The position numbers and the translations under genes were made by a program. The notes under the pieces were generated by a model, which made no database searches, was not told where the DNA came from, and saw nothing but the letters and a program-made list of their open reading frames with translations. From the NCBI RefSeq assembly GCF_050436995.1, contig NC_134757.1, forward strand, positions 12,784,501 to 12,848,500: DNA of 64,000 nt. Direction: 5' to 3'. The DNA is from Anticarsia gemmatalis (taxonomy: Eukaryota > Arthropoda > Insecta > Lepidoptera > Erebidae). Shown piece by piece: positions 1 through 12,419 of this stretch (positions are counted from its first letter, which is position 1; each line of letters begins with the position of its first letter).

Positions 1-949
1 GGATTGGGGAACTGGATATTAATATTTAAGAACCCATTTTGATATTTAAAGTTGTTTTAAAATTTGACGCCGAGGTGTTTATCGGAAAACAAAAGAAGGT
101 AAAATAAACTTATTGATGCTGCAAGTAAGCCAGAGCAGCATATTCTGACAAATTCTATCAAGATTTTATTTTTTTGTTATTTTTTCCACTCTTTCCTTTC
201 CTTTGCTATTTTTGTACATTACGTACATATACAAAAAGTAACTATGTATCTGTTTTCAATTGCCACTTTTTCTTTTCAAATCTTCTCTACAAAACAGTAG
301 ACTCGATGCATCGTAATACAACATTTTCATATTCAATTCAAACTTTGAAAATCAGGTGTGAACAACCAAGTTCTAGACCATTACAAGTTATGAATACGTT
401 TCTGTAAGTACACAACAGTTCTATCAAATCTGTTCATAGTAAAGTAAAGTTGGTAACTTGTACATTGTTCAGAACATTGCTTCCTTAACGTCGTAATTCA
501 TAATGCTTTAGCACGTGTCGTGTGATTTATGAGTAAAAGTTATGAAGTTAGTGATGGTTTTGATTGATTTTTATGAAAAAGAAGTTCTAACAAATATTGG
601 GCAGAAATTGAATGAATCAATTTAACGTTGCAGTGGTGATATCGAGTTTTTTCAGTTAGTCCGTGGTTTGTTTGTATATCTGCCTTATTAACACATTCCT
701 TAAATACCAGCCCCGAGAACGCTCACGTGCCTAGTGCATAAGAAATTGTTGGCCACCCGTGATAATAGACCAACAATATTAAGAGGCAATAACCTACAAT
801 ATTTAGCTAACAATTTTAAATACCTCTGACTGCTCCTTCATGTATAGCAGGAGTGATGTCACAAAAGAATAATAATTAAAATTTGTTATACTCGTAAGTC
901 ACGAACACCAACAAAATGTCTAAGCCTCATTGAAAAGTGATAAACTTAC
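1..949. other. Intron sequence of gene A, nothing recognised
   Basis: Downstream of the 950-1088 exon. B and C have a 215-218 nt exon next (coding for GxQxG at its start), but no minus-strand match with splice sites was found here, so that exon should lie beyond the left edge. Confidence 0.5.
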
Positions 950-3900
950 CCGTATAAGCGTAAGTGCTGAGTCGTCCTCGTTCACTCAACGGCGCCCACT
1001 TGGCCAATATTGTGTGCATACTCGGGTAATAAGCAGCCTGCGTCATGCCTTGTAACAAACGGCTTGCTGATACGCCTACCCAGCCACCCTGAATAACAAA
1101 GTAAAGTTAGACATACAAGCACTAAACAAGAGATATCCATTTCTGGGAAAAATAGAGGTCAAACAAATACTAAAATATTTTTAAATGTTTTAAAAAGTTT
1201 TAATATATTTTTCACTATTTCTCATACTTGTTTCTAGGTATGTTCGACAAAACAGGTGTCTTGTCCATGTGGAATATTCCTTAACATATTCCTTAACATA
1301 AATTAAGTTTACCGTTTTAATTAAGATTGGGATAACATTTTTGATTTCTCTTTATTGAATCCTTTAACCGAACTTTCTGATAACTTTTGCTTTTTAATAT
1401 ACATACATACTATCACACGCATTCCGCAAAAGTTTATTGTAGTTAATCTTAAAGCCTTTAAAACATCTTGTTGTATTCTCTATGAATTTAACGTTTTGAT
1501 CAACAAAATAGTAAATTTACATCAAAACCAGTTGAAGTCGTGATAGTGTATTTTTCTCTCACCTTTGTTTGTCGCACTGCAGCCTATAAGTTATCATTTT
1601 TTGTGCTTTTGAGCTCATATCTCACTTTGACACCTTAAATTTATTAAGTGCTATTAATTTCTCGGAATAAATCGCTGCAGGCGAATATCATTCATTTTGT
1701 TTATGTCCATTTCATATTTTTGCTGCATTTTATGTTATTTTATTTGTATCTTTGGTATTCTGCTTGTAAAGTATTTTCCCGGTTAATTTCATGTGATTTT
1801 CAGAAATTCTGTTAATTTCTGAAGAACTTACTGTTAATCTCAATCTCTACCGCGATATATTTTTAAAAAATTTCAGACATGTTAAAAAATCTTTTTATTC
1901 GGTGTGATATAAGATAGACTTTGCTTAAAACAAGTGCCGTTCAAAAACTGTTACAAATAAGAATAAAAATCAAAAAGTTTTTTGTATATTTTCATATGTC
2001 CTATAAGCATTTGAAGGCCTTAGACTGTTCTATAACTATTCTATAACTTATTTACTAGGTAACGTGTCTCTCAATTTCACATCAATATGGAACTTGTTTC
2101 AGTAAACTATTAAATAATTTCGCCGTTTTCAAGATGCTATGTAAAAATATGTACTTACAATTAAAGCAGTCCAAGGTGTACAAATTGACAAGACCCCATT
2201 AACGCCAAGAGCGACCATAATTGGTAGCTTCCCTCCAAACTTCTGCGCAATCAGTCCCATTGGTAACTGCATACTTGTATAACCCACGAAGAATGCAAAC
2301 GTTATAATTTCTTGCGTCGATTTGTTCCAGTCGTAAGTCTGAAATAAGTTCACTTTTTTATTTTTTTGTAGTTCTTCAAGGACCAGTTTTAGGACCCACA
2401 ATTTGATAAAGCAGATTTAAAACGCAGTGAGAAGACGCCTTAGAAAGACAGATCATATTGACAGATACACAGATCATATCGGCAATGTCTTGAAAAAAGG
2501 TCAGGTGCGTACTCGTAACCGGCGGTACTGTATGACAAGATATGGATGTGAATATGGTAAGTGAAGTTTCGTAAAGGATCGGCAAGTATCGTACCAAGTG
2601 GCGTCCTTTGATCTCTGCTTATCCTTATAGGGAAAATACTACTATCTATAAACCACACTAAATAAATTAATGTAATTAGATATCAATAATACAGCCAGTA
2701 ACACAGTAGCATACGGCAAATTAACATGAAATATGTCCGCTTAACCATCCAATCATAGAACAACAGCATCATGTATAATCTACTTAGCGATGATTATCAG
2801 TAAGTCAACATCAATACTGAATCCATTATGTGGCACGGAGAGGTAATCGCATTAGACGTTACGTTACATAGGTCACTAGCTATCTATTCACTTGCTAAGC
2901 CGACGCTCGCACTTAATTGAATTGGTAGGCTACTGTTATTCGATAGACGGTGCTTTGAATTTGATTCAATATGCAGTAAAAGTTAGGACAAGGCAAAGAG
3001 TGGTCTTAGAAGCTAATTTATTTTATAGTTTTAAAAAGCTGATTGGCATGATTTGTAGAAAACAAGAAAACCGACAGATGATGTGTGAATTGTCTGACCC
3101 TATGTGTGTGTAAAAGTTGTAAAAGTGTTTTTGTTAAACAATGTTAAATCCGCTAGTTAATAATATACGTACCTACATATTTATGTCATCAACCCAACTT
3201 CGTATAAAAGAAGGCTAAGGAAATGATGATATAGTTTCAACAACTGTTTTCATTTTAAAAGCTTTTTTGTATGTTAAGTGTGTAAGAGTGCAAAATGAAT
3301 ATTTTTTGTATCAATAAAGAGATTGAAGAACAGAATATTTTCGTAACAACATTTCATAACCTTGCGCAGATGTTCTATATTTTATCATCAATATTTGAGT
3401 ATAATAATAACTGCATTCATATGACATACATTTGCACTTGCATCATTGTTTCACTGTCACATTATCTATTCATCATGACTATGTAAAACAAACGAAGTAC
3501 ACAGCATATGTTGTTTCAACAGCAATATGTGGGACTGCTGATCACGAGCTTTCGTGTTCGATACAATAATCAATATGTGTGTCTAGAGATTTATTTTATG
3601 CGTTCCACTGCTGGGCAAAAATCTCCCTCTTTCCTTCAAAATCTGTCTTTCCTGAGCTATAGCCCACCACGATGGATCCGCAAGTGTCGTTAAATCATTA
3701 TACACCTGAGACGTGATCGGCCTCGTTAACAATTTCCTAGTAAATCATACATTTTGATGACCGACATGGGGGTATTTCCTACATTTCTGCTTAAATTTTA
3801 GGTTATAAATATAAATATTAATAATACAAAAATCAAGAACTTACTCTGTAAACGCTCCAACTGCTAATATTCTTGTCACTGTGACAACTTTCATCAATCG

Positions 3901-4470
3901 TTCCATTATTTTCAATACCTTCGTTTATCGTAGTATTAGTACTGTTTCCACCAATGCTGTTACAGGATTCAAGGTTGGCATTAGCCATGGCGACCATGAG
4001 GACGCTGAGCTGTGCCCTCATGGTGAACCCGAGGGTGAGGCTGATGAAGAGGAGGAAAGTTTGAAGATGCCGTACCCCGAACCCCTTGGGGGGTATATGG
4101 GGAGAAGGTTCTGGAAGAAAAAATATGTGGGAGGTTATAAATAAAAAATAAATTTAACCCATTAATGTCCCACTGCTGGGCAAGGGTCTCCTCCCGTAAT
4201 TAGGGAGGAGTTAGGCCTTGAGTCCACCACGCTGGTCAAGTGCAGGTTGGGGACTTTGCATGCCTTCAATTAATGTATTAAACAACTTTTAGGCATGCAA
4301 GGTTTCCTCACGATGTTAAAACGTGGGAGGTTCCTGTTTCAAAATTGTAGTATTTAATGTTAAGTTAAAGTATAAGAGGAAAATCATTTCTGTCATAGTG
4401 TTTTTTATTTCTTACCTGTAACCTTCTCATTTTTCGGCACAGATTGGTACACGACCTTATCTCCCGCCAT
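950..4470 (-). CDS. Gene A: SLC17-type putative inorganic phosphate cotransporter, 5' part (first four coding exons)
   Basis: Coding exons in transcript order are 4470-4416, 4110-3845, 2338-2159 and 1088-950. All have GT/AG borders and codon phase is continuous (first junction splits a Glu codon). 213 residues are visible and the gene runs off the left edge. The start ATG is preceded by an in-frame TGA. Residues 28-60 (GFGVRHLQ onward) form the first membrane segment of SLC17 carriers. Residues 126-144 (GYTSMQLPMGLIAQKFGGK) are the family loop motif, and 168-213 contain the conserved membrane-helix Arg (R177) and the SMHTILAKWAPLSER stretch. The loop after the first helix is expanded (exon 2 is 266 nt against 140 nt in B and C) and has four N-glycosylation sequons at N74, N77, N87 and N99. 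Family members are 12-helix organic-anion or Na+/phosphate carriers. The substrate cannot be read from sequence. It is the downstream-most copy of a tandem array. Confidence 0.88.
1089..2158. other. Intron 3 of gene A, nothing recognised
   Basis: AT-rich, bounded by a GTAAGT donor and a CAG acceptor. No repeat or coding signal was recognised. Confidence 0.5.
2466..2640 (-). repeat. Interspersed repeat (family R1) in intron 2 of gene A
   Basis: Read on the minus strand it contains CAAAGGACGCCACTTGGTAC and a downstream CGCCGGTTACGAGTACG. The same order of motifs occurs on the plus strand at 24795-24925 in gene B. It looks like a dispersed short element; ends not defined. Confidence 0.55.
3595..3692 (-). 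repeat. Fragment of the 'cagcagtggga'-tail repeat family
   Basis: Contains TTCCACTGCTGGGCAAAAAT followed by a degenerate CCCACCACGATGG. This is the same arrangement as at 4152-4262 and 27375-27490. This GCCCAGCAGTGGG signature is very common in lepidopteran repeats. Confidence 0.45.
4152..4262 (-). repeat. 'cagcagtggga'-tail repeat in intron 1 of gene A
   Basis: Contains GTCCCACTGCTGGGCAAGGG, then a short palindrome around CTCCCGTAATTAGGGAG and a CTTGAGTCCACCACGCTGG stretch. Homologous to 27375-27490 and, inverted, to 24032-24131. Confidence 0.55.
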
Positions 4471-5280
4471 AGCGTCACCCAATGAACTATTATTTCATCT
4501 CCCGATCTCAGGTATCAACAGTTTACATATAAATTATTTACTTTAAAGATAATAATTAGTATAGTCGAGTGAAAAGTGTACATTAAATTAAAAATAGCAC
4601 TTGATAATAGCGCCTCTTGGCTTTGTGAGATTTTAATGTTCTCTAAATATAAGATGCCAATGAAGTAAGATAAAACTTTAGATTTTCCCTTTTTTTATAT
4701 TACACTTTTGACCGCCGCGACTTTGTCCGTGTGGACTTCTGTTTCTCGTTTTCACAACATTTTATATTGCTGCTCCCCTTCCCTTCAGTCATAGCGTTAA
4801 GTTTCGCATAAAGTCTTACTCAATTAAATAGACTATTCAACATTAAAAGACTTTTCAATTCGAACCAATATTTCCTGGGATTGTCGCTTTGAAACATACA
4901 GACAAACTCTTCAGCTTTATACTATTAAGATGGGTTTGAAAAGTTGATGCTCTCATGAATATGTAACAATGAACGAAAATTTTTCAGAAAACATTGTAGA
5001 ACGGTGGTTTTATACGAGCGAAGGTAAAATTATTATTTGTCAAAGGATTTAGTTATTTATGCGTATTGTGACTTGGTTATTCCGAGAAGACCTGCTACTG
5101 AGAATTTTCTTTCAGAATGAACACATTATTTGTCTAATTCCAAGCAATCTTTGTAACCGACGTCATATGTCAAATTGAAACACAAAGATGGTGTTAAATG
5201 ACTTTCTAATAAACAAATCATTATCAAAATTGGTCGCGGTGTTTAGGAGAAACAAACACATAAACATATATTATATCAGC
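4471..5280. other. Region upstream of gene A, no gene recognised
   Basis: The gene A promoter should be here, but no convincing TATA or initiator is seen. Around 4700-4760 a GACTTTGTCCGTGTGGACTTC stretch resembles the 3' part of dispersed elements such as that at 49984-50175. Confidence 0.35.
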
Positions 5281-5484
5281 TTAGCCTTTCCTCCAACTAT
5301 GTTGAAATTTTTCCAGCCACACTGGATTTAGCTGAGTACCAGTATATTACATAGAGCGACTGTCTATCGGACCTCCACAACGCAGGTACTTGGATGATAC
5401 GATACCCCTCGGCAAGACTGGTTGTCAGACATTCAACCTTCTGACTACTGGTAACAACTGTGAAAGATCTTTGAAAATAACACG
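5281..5484 (-). mobile_element. 5S-headed SINE family 1, 5'-truncated copy
   Basis: Matches the 3' part of the 19783-20156 element in reverse: TTAGCC...CCAGTATATTACAT...CGACTGTCTATC...CTGGTTGTCAGAC and a GATCTTTGAAAATAACA end. The 5S-like head is absent, as expected for incomplete reverse transcription. Confidence 0.7.
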
Positions 5485-5765
5485 GAACAAACAAACATAC
5501 AGACAGATAAATAAACTACTGAATAAATTGATTATTGTCAAGAAGTCAAAGTAATACATAACAGCTACTGTGCAGTATATAAACAGAATCATATTATTTA
5601 CTCTTAACTAGATATCTCTTATCAAAACCTAAGGTGGCACCTGTGGAAATATACACGTTGATAAGGATTCCTCGGCATGTACATATATTATAAGCATTGT
5701 CTTTTTATATAGACTTAGATGATGAACTGTTTTTGATTGAAACTTTGTTACTCACTGAAAATTAT

Positions 5766-5843
5766 TGACTGCATCTGTGGCGCAGTTGCGTATGTGACTG
5801 CTTCGGAGAGGTCTCAGGTTCCAATCCCGATTCGATAATAAAA
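5766..5843 (+). mobile_element. tRNA-like SINE head fragment
   Basis: Contains an A-box-like TGTGGCGCAGTTGCG and, about 35 bases later, a B-box-like GGTTCCAATCCCG. No cloverleaf could be folded, so it is read as a SINE head. The body after it is not the same as in the 30345 family. Confidence 0.45.
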
Positions 5844-7344
5844 CAGTTGGCTAATTTGTGTGAAACTGGCCGTCGTAGCCTAATATCTTTCTATTTCTAT
5901 ATTTTAAATGCAAATCTGGAATCCGTCTTTGGCGCTTTTACGACAATGCTATTCAACCAATTAACACTGTTTTTGCTCAAAATAATATTCTTAAAAATAC
6001 GTAATTTAAGCAAAACAGTTGTAGTAATAAAAAAAATATAAAATGTGCGACGATGTCAAAACATTGAATGCAGTTATGTTTATTTTCAAAAATAAAATTA
6101 TATTTCCATTAAGTAAATTAAGGCATCTTCAATATTCAAAGTAGTATCCCTCCGTGGCCCATTTTTTTTCCACTCTGTGTAATAAAGGTGACATTATTTT
6201 CAAAAATTACTCAACTGGGTAACATTATAATAAGAAAATTACCTACATACTTTATAAATGACGTAGATTTTATAGCTGTTTCAAAATGTATGGTTCTGTT
6301 TAAGTGTATTAGGTATGTTAAACTAGTTCAATCTAAGTGCTCTTTTAGTTGTAGGAGTCGAAAGCATCTGCCGTAGAAGCCATTTGCGAGCCACGTGACG
6401 AAACTGCGGAATGATACTGAAAATTTCTTGAAAGTAAAATATTCAATAGCACTTCAGAACTGCATTTGAGCCTGCACTAAAATTTTACATGTAAAATAGC
6501 ATAAAACCTGACTTTTGTGTAAATTATAATCATGACTGTTTTTTTCTGGCAATTTACAAAATCGAAGTTATTTATATTAATAATAACAAGCGTAAATAAT
6601 CTTCGGGATACTATTGAGGAATAATCTATAAATTTAAAAAGGCATGAATACTTTGCCCGATCCGAATATCGAAATGATTATGAGGCCTCGGGTTTACTAG
6701 TCGGATACACTACCGATTTTATTACCTTAGGGAGTCTAATTATTTTAAGATATAATAACGTATATTATTATGTTAGACCAAAAACTTAGTATAGACCCTT
6801 GTAGACAAAATTCTCGGACAGCAGAAATGTAGAGTGTCCCGCAGACTTTGCAGCTGATGTCCTTTTTGACACAGCAACTTCATTTCGAAAATGCACAGAT
6901 TTGCTAACTATAATCTAAATAAATTGTGCATGCCAAGGCTCTCTACTAAGTAGCCGAACTATAAATCTTTACATTCTTTCTCCATTTTCCTTTTCTCTCC
7001 CAATGTTTAACTACCAAGGTAAACTCGCAGTATAAATCTTGCACCTATCACTGGTTGCAATTTCTACACCAATAACTCACCGACTAATTTTATTTCTGAA
7101 GTCCCATAAATTTCACAAAGCTTTAGTAACGCCTGTTGAATGAGTTCTATTATGCAGAACGGACATTTTATGTAGGAAATTCTTTTACCTGCAGTGCAAG
7201 TTTTCGTTTCATATTTTACTAACATTTTAGATTAACGATGTCTTCTAAATGTGTCCTGTCTGTCTTGTTGTTATAGTTTAGTAAGGCATTATGTATGTAT
7301 GCCTAAGGAAAAAAGTGTTACTGACGATACCTGTTGCATTGGTG
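5844..7344. other. Intergenic, nothing recognised
   Basis: AT-rich sequence without a credible coding exon, repeat pair or RNA gene that I can recognise. Confidence 0.4.
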
Positions 7345-8514
7345 ATACATATAGTCCATTGAAATGTTACAATTTGAGGGCCGAATATTACATTTCTTAG
7401 AGGACGCAATTTTATTTTTGGAACATGTAGGGGGGGTCAATAGAAGCTTAACTTGAAGTTTGTGGGGTCACCACCCTTGTCCCCCGGCCGCCATCTTGGA
7501 AAAGGGGGAGGAAACACTTTTTCCGCTATATCTCGGAAACTATGCGTCTTACAATAAAATTGGAAAAGCATAATTTGTAGCAAATTATTTTGCCTACAAA
7601 TATGTGTAATAACATTTTGCCCTAAATTGACAATTAAAGAAGTTATAAGCAAAAAAGTGCAATTTTTTTTATAAACGTTTTCTTTATTGCTATATAACTT
7701 TTTTTAACGACAGCCTCGCGGATGGATATCTGAAGTTAAGCCACGCATGCCGAGGTTGTTCTGTGGATGGGTGACCATCTTACACATATCGAATTCCTCC
7801 GTGTTTCGAAAGGCACGTTAAATTGTGGGTGCCGGCTGTCATTTTCGAAGATCTTTGGCAGTCGTTAACAGTACTCAGAAGCTTGAAAGTCTGACAACCA
7901 GTCTTAACCAGGGGTATCGTTTTATATCCCAAGTAACTGGGTTGTGGAGGTCAGATAGACAGTCGCTCCATGTAAAACTCTGGTATTCAGCTGCATCTGG
8001 TGAGACTGGAAGCCGACTCCAACATAGTTTGGAAAAAAGGCTAAGCTGATATGTATTTATACAAAAAAATACCTCAGACCAATCTTGTAGAGTATTTTTC
8101 GAGGAAATTTTTTCCCTAATTTCTTTTTCAATATCATTAATTAGAAACTCAGTAACAGCGTTTCGAAGTAGACCGGTTTTGGAAAGAATTTTTTTGTTAA
8201 AAAAAAACACTTATTTGCTTATAACTTATTTAATTGTTAATTTAGGGCAAAACATTATTCTACATATTTGTAGGCAAAATAATTTGCTACGAATTATGCT
8301 TTTTCAATTTTATTGTAAGACGCATAGTTTCCGAGATATAGCTAAAAAAGTGTTACCACCCCCTTTTCCAAGATGGCGGCCGGGGGACAAGAGTGGCGAC
8401 CCCACAAACTTCAAGTTAAGCTTCTATTGACCCCCCCTACATGTTCCAAAAATAAAATTGCGTCCTCTAGGAAATGTAAATCTCATGTAACATTTCAATG
8501 GACTAATATGTATA
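7345..8514. mobile_element. Foldback element with about 300-bp inverted arms
   Basis: The left arm (about 7345-7672) and right arm (about 8188-8514) are inverted copies. Shared landmarks from outside in are AGTCCATTGAAATGTTACA, TAGAGGACGCAATTTTATTT, CATGTAGGGGGGGTCAATAG, GCCGCCATCTTGG and GCCTACAAATATGTG. Small indels occur near the ends. No transposase is encoded, so it is non-autonomous. The exact termini and target duplication could not be fixed. A SINE (7709-8054) occupies the loop. Confidence 0.8.
7709..8054 (+). mobile_element. 5S-headed SINE family 1 inside the foldback loop
   Basis: The head has AGTTAAGCCACGCATGCCGA and TGTGGATGGGTGACCATCTT, resembling the internal promoter part of 5S rRNA genes. 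It is followed by the shared core (CTCCGTGTTTCGAAAGGCAC) and the tail ending AAGGCTAAGCTGATAT. Near full length and close to the 19783-20156 copy. Confidence 0.8.
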
Positions 8515-10029
8515 TTCAAAACTGATGAAAACGACGTGACACAGCACAAGGGCTTCTTATATGGCCGACAAATGCAGTTACTGACAATACGCAACGTCTT
8601 TTTATATTTGATTTAATGGCGTCAAGTTGATACTTTTCCTGTTAGTGACGACGGCTTCTGAAACTAAAAATGAAACTCAACTCACGACGGATACAATCAA
8701 AACAAGCGATATCAATTATAAAATACTGTTATTCTACGTAGCTTTCAGCGACAAGACGCGACATTTTTTTCTATTTTGAATGTAACAAACACACGTCACG
8801 TCGCATTCGCTAAGGCTGCCTTTTTAACACACGATAATCGACGAGTAATCGCGTAGCTGACTACATTCATTGCCCATAAGTTGTTTTATACGAGAAATTA
8901 CAATCTTCTTTCCACAGTAAGGTAATAAAACGTTATGTCCCATAAATCAAACTAATCACAACGCGGGTCCTTATTCCAGTGAAGGAAAATTCTTCCAAAA
9001 ACAAAGTACGTGACGATAGCAAGTTGCCGCTACACAAATCATTAAGATCTTGACTTTATTGAGGATTAAATATAAATCCCGAGGGACATACTACAGGCCT
9101 CGTAAAATATTGACCTTAAGACTAACCACAAGGAGAAACCAACCTTATGAAAATAACTATAGGGTTCATATTTCGTTGTGTGTTCAGGAAATTAGTTTCT
9201 AGGATTACAATAAGCTTATTCTGTCGAATACGAACTAAGATACTGAAATTAGGGGTGAAAGTGATATATATTTTTGTGATAAGTATTCCTTTATTGGGAA
9301 TTGAAGCTGAGACGAAATCTGTAATGTTCTGGTAAGCCTCTTATTACAATTATATAATAGTAGGATTTGATGCTGATAATGTGCCGAAAGGTATTATAAA
9401 TGTATTGTTCTGTAATTACATATGAAGTGAAGGTACTCAAGTTTATTACCTCAATTTTATTAAACACAATAGTACCTATTTGCAATACTTTGTGTGATCC
9501 AGAAATAAGATTTTTCAAGACGTCTAGTTGCACTTTGTATCTGATACAGTGTGTCTGTAAAATTTGTCGTGAAACAAAAACTAATTCTTAAAGTGAATGG
9601 TTTTTTCTTCAAAAGAAAGTGAATCACTTCCCTAACTGTTAATATATGTTTCTTATACAATTTAATTAAAAAAGCCTATCAAAAAGAAGCACCTCTTATA
9701 GTCACCCTTAAATGATATTACCTTCCCTAAAAATAAACATCTCCCGAATCAATATCGATTACGAATCTAATTAAGATTGTCTCCATAAGAGGATTTACTT
9801 CTTCTCAATAAAAACAGTTCTTATAATTAAATGAGCCGGAGTAATCTTGTATTTTTGTTACCATACTACCGTCCCCCGATGGTTCTGCTCGCGTATTTTT
9901 GGCTATTAAAAGTTAAATTACTGGCAGTAAATTTACCTACTGCATATGTCTATCAAAAATGTTTGTAGTTGACCTAAAATTATTTGATTTACATTTTTTA
10001 GAATAATTCTAAAATATTTTCGGGTATTA
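8515..10029. other. Intergenic, nothing recognised
   Basis: AT-rich. No repeat or coding exon identified by eye on either strand. Confidence 0.4.
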
Positions 10030-10034
10030 ATATT

Positions 10035-10361
10035 TTTAGGATAACCAGAAGTGGAAGCAAATAAAAGAAAATACTAAACACATAGAACAGTTTTACTATA
10101 AGTCACAATCTTTAGCAAATTAACAAGCTCTTTACACATACAAACTGAATCACTTCAAAAATCAATTACAGACAAATAAATAATGAGAAAAATACAGCGT
10201 GACCATTCAAACGGGCAGAGGTACCCCTTAGCTAGTGAATCCTATGGAAAAGAGAGCTCAGAATGAGCTCGCAGCCCTTTTATGGACTCGGTCACGTGAC
10301 CAACGTCACATTTCTTTTACTTCCTCTAATACATATGGCATTTCTTTTTCTTCCTCTAACA
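10035..10361 (-). repeat. 3' LTR of the composite element
   Basis: Same length as the 15059-15385 copy and differs from it at one position by eye (AGTTTTACT against AGTTCTACT). Minus-strand start is TGTTAGAGG and end is GGTTATCCTAAA. Confidence 0.9.
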
Positions 10362-10401
10362 CGGCCTCTCCTGACAGGAGGACGTTCTCGGACTCCTCTT
10401 A

Positions 10402-10472
10402 GATTCCGCAGGGGCACCGCAGGGGCTCCGCAGGGGCACCGCAGGGGCTCCGCAGGGGCTTCGCAGCTACGG
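10402..10472 (+). repeat. 11-bp tandem repeat, about five units
   Basis: Units of the form GGGGCWCCGCA are repeated head to tail next to the 3' LTR. They are GC-rich in an AT-rich window. Confidence 0.8.
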
Positions 10473-10621
10473 AGGTGCTAGGCATAGGCCTAGTCAATCT
10501 CTCGTACGTGGCAGCTAGCCCAGACGTTGATTTCAGATCACCTTGACATCATCTGAGAACATAACACCAGTTGTAAAACAATGAAGACAAAATCTATTTT
10601 GTTTTAGACATATAGTTATAC

Positions 10622-10870
10622 ACAATAAAGTCGTACACAAAGTCGTACACAAAGTCGTACACAAAGTCGTACACAAAGCCGTACACAAAGCCGTACACAA
10701 AGTCAAACACAAAGCCAAACACAAAGCCACACAAAGCCAAACACAAAGCCACACAAAGCCAAACACAAAGCCAAACACAAAGTCATATACAAAGTCATAA
10801 AGTCATAAAGTCATACATAATAAAGTCAATAAAGTCACACACAATAAAGTCTATAAAGTCAAAACAAACC
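10622..10870 (+). repeat. 12-bp minisatellite-like array
   Basis: Repeated GTCGTACACAAA, grading into GCCAAACACAAA and shorter GTCATAAA units. The open minus-strand frame across it is low-complexity Leu/Cys/Thr and is not a gene. Confidence 0.85.
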
Positions 10871-11208
10871 ACAGAGAGGAAGCACTGCGCTTCGCTATCT
10901 CCGGTGTGAGAAATAGAGGCCACTCGCATATTTCCCACCAACACCAACTACTGGTTACCACCTCAGGTCATCACACCGAGGGAAGACATAGACAGAAGCA
11001 CAACGTTCGCTTCACACAACAGCAGACGTAGACAGCAGCCAAACGCCAACATGCCGTGTCATCCGGGAAACCGCTTCGGCCAGCCACTCGCAACCACCAA
11101 TGCGAGGAAAGCACTTCTCATCAGGTCATCTAGAACGCCGCATCGGCCATCCACTCGCAACCACCATTGCGAGACAAACACGTTGTCACTCCAGTCATCA
11201 CGAGGCGA

Positions 11209-11283
11209 GCCAGTTGCGCTCACCGGTCGGTAAACGATCTGTAGGTTAAACAAAACCTTGGCGCAGTCATTCTATATATGATG
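11209..11283 (+). mobile_element. 5S-headed SINE family 2, head fragment
   Basis: CAGTTGCGCTCACCGGTCGG and AACGATCTGTAGGTTAAACA match the head of the 39998-40214 copy. The fragment stops before the core. Confidence 0.65.
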
Positions 11284-12200
11284 AAATCCTACTCGTAGCA
11301 CAGTAGGTATCAAACTAAGCTGTAGCCATAATTATTTACCATCATTACCAGAATACCTCATACCTAACCATACCTTACATTACCTCCGTTACCAGAAAAT
11401 AATACACAAGTAGGAAAATGGCATTGACTCTTTACCAGATAAAACATGACTTTTATCATCTGTGGTGTTGACCAAAAAGTATAGCGTCGATCAGTCGCTC
11501 AATCAGGCTAACATCGTGAACAGTGACGACACTCACACAACTTCCGAACGAAGACAGAGCCGCATAACCGCAATTAGCCACTTCACCTCGGTTTGCACTG
11601 ACCGCCTGAGCCACACAGGCAGCACGGTCCAGAAGGCCTGCAAGGACCGCAGGGGGCGCACAGCCCACACGGTGCCGCAAGGACATCCGCCACACGGACA
11701 CCCATCTTTCTTACGCTGGATTGCCACGGTACGTGGTTCTCTGGATCACTCACAGCCGACGACCACGGACGGCAACGCACACAGACAGGGCTCTTTCAAC
11801 GGTACGCGTTGGTCTGTGTAAATCTTCATTCCAAAATGAAAGTACATATCGTCGCAGCAACTGCGGCTGTAATAACAATTAACAATTACTAAACTATTAT
11901 GCGTTCCAACAAAAGTAAAACGAAACCTTGTTTGATCACAGTAGATAACATTCTCTGTTCTGTGATCCTTCCAGTGGGATCATGGAGAAAGGTTCGGAAA
12001 ATCTTATCATAATATGAGACACACTCGGATCCCGTCGCACCACACCTTTGAAGTTACTGCCTCGCGACGGATACCGGCGCACAGCCACAGACGATCTGCA
12101 CTACCACGGACAAGACCCTTCCCATGGAGTGTCGTGCGCGAGCTGGTCCGCGTCCGTCCGTGATGGATATGAACGCGATGGACTAGTTATCCTACTGAGT
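11284..12200. other. Interior of composite LTR element, unrecognised
   Basis: GC content is higher than the surroundings in 11560-11820, and frames of up to 119 codons are open on the plus strand. They show no domain I recognise and overlap open frames on the other strand, so no gene is called. Confidence 0.3.
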
Positions 12201-12396
12201 TCTTTTTTAAAAGACAACTCCCGCATTAAGAATTACTCTTGTATCACGGGGACTTTTGCAATCATTCAAACAACGGTCACAAAGTATAACTGGACTCAAA
12301 ACCACTAATCGTGCAAAGCACAAATAATTGCTCTGTGTGGGGATTGAACTCACAATCTCTCGTCACAATGATAGCGGCGTGGCGACCATAGCCACA
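12201..12396 (-). mobile_element. tRNA-derived SINE, diverged copy
   Basis: Inverted relative to 30345-30557. It has the AAAAGACAACTCCCGC tail, a diverged B-box region near GGGGATTGAACTCACAAT and a head near GGCGTGGCGACCATAG. Confidence 0.65.
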
Positions 12397-12419
12397 TCTG
12401 ACAAATCGCACAATCGCAA

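Noticed and set aside
7437..8430. Open frames of 71-111 codons within the foldback region
   Set aside because: They are frames of the inverted arms and the SINE. The arm proteins are near-identical because the arms are inverted copies, and no domain is present.
10533..10778. Open minus-strand frame of 81 codons
   Set aside because: It is the translation of the 12-bp tandem array, a Leu/Cys/Thr low-complexity product.
11456..11821. Candidate gag or other gene inside the LTR element
   Set aside because: Frames are open on both strands because the stretch is GC-richer. I see no zinc knuckle or known gag block.
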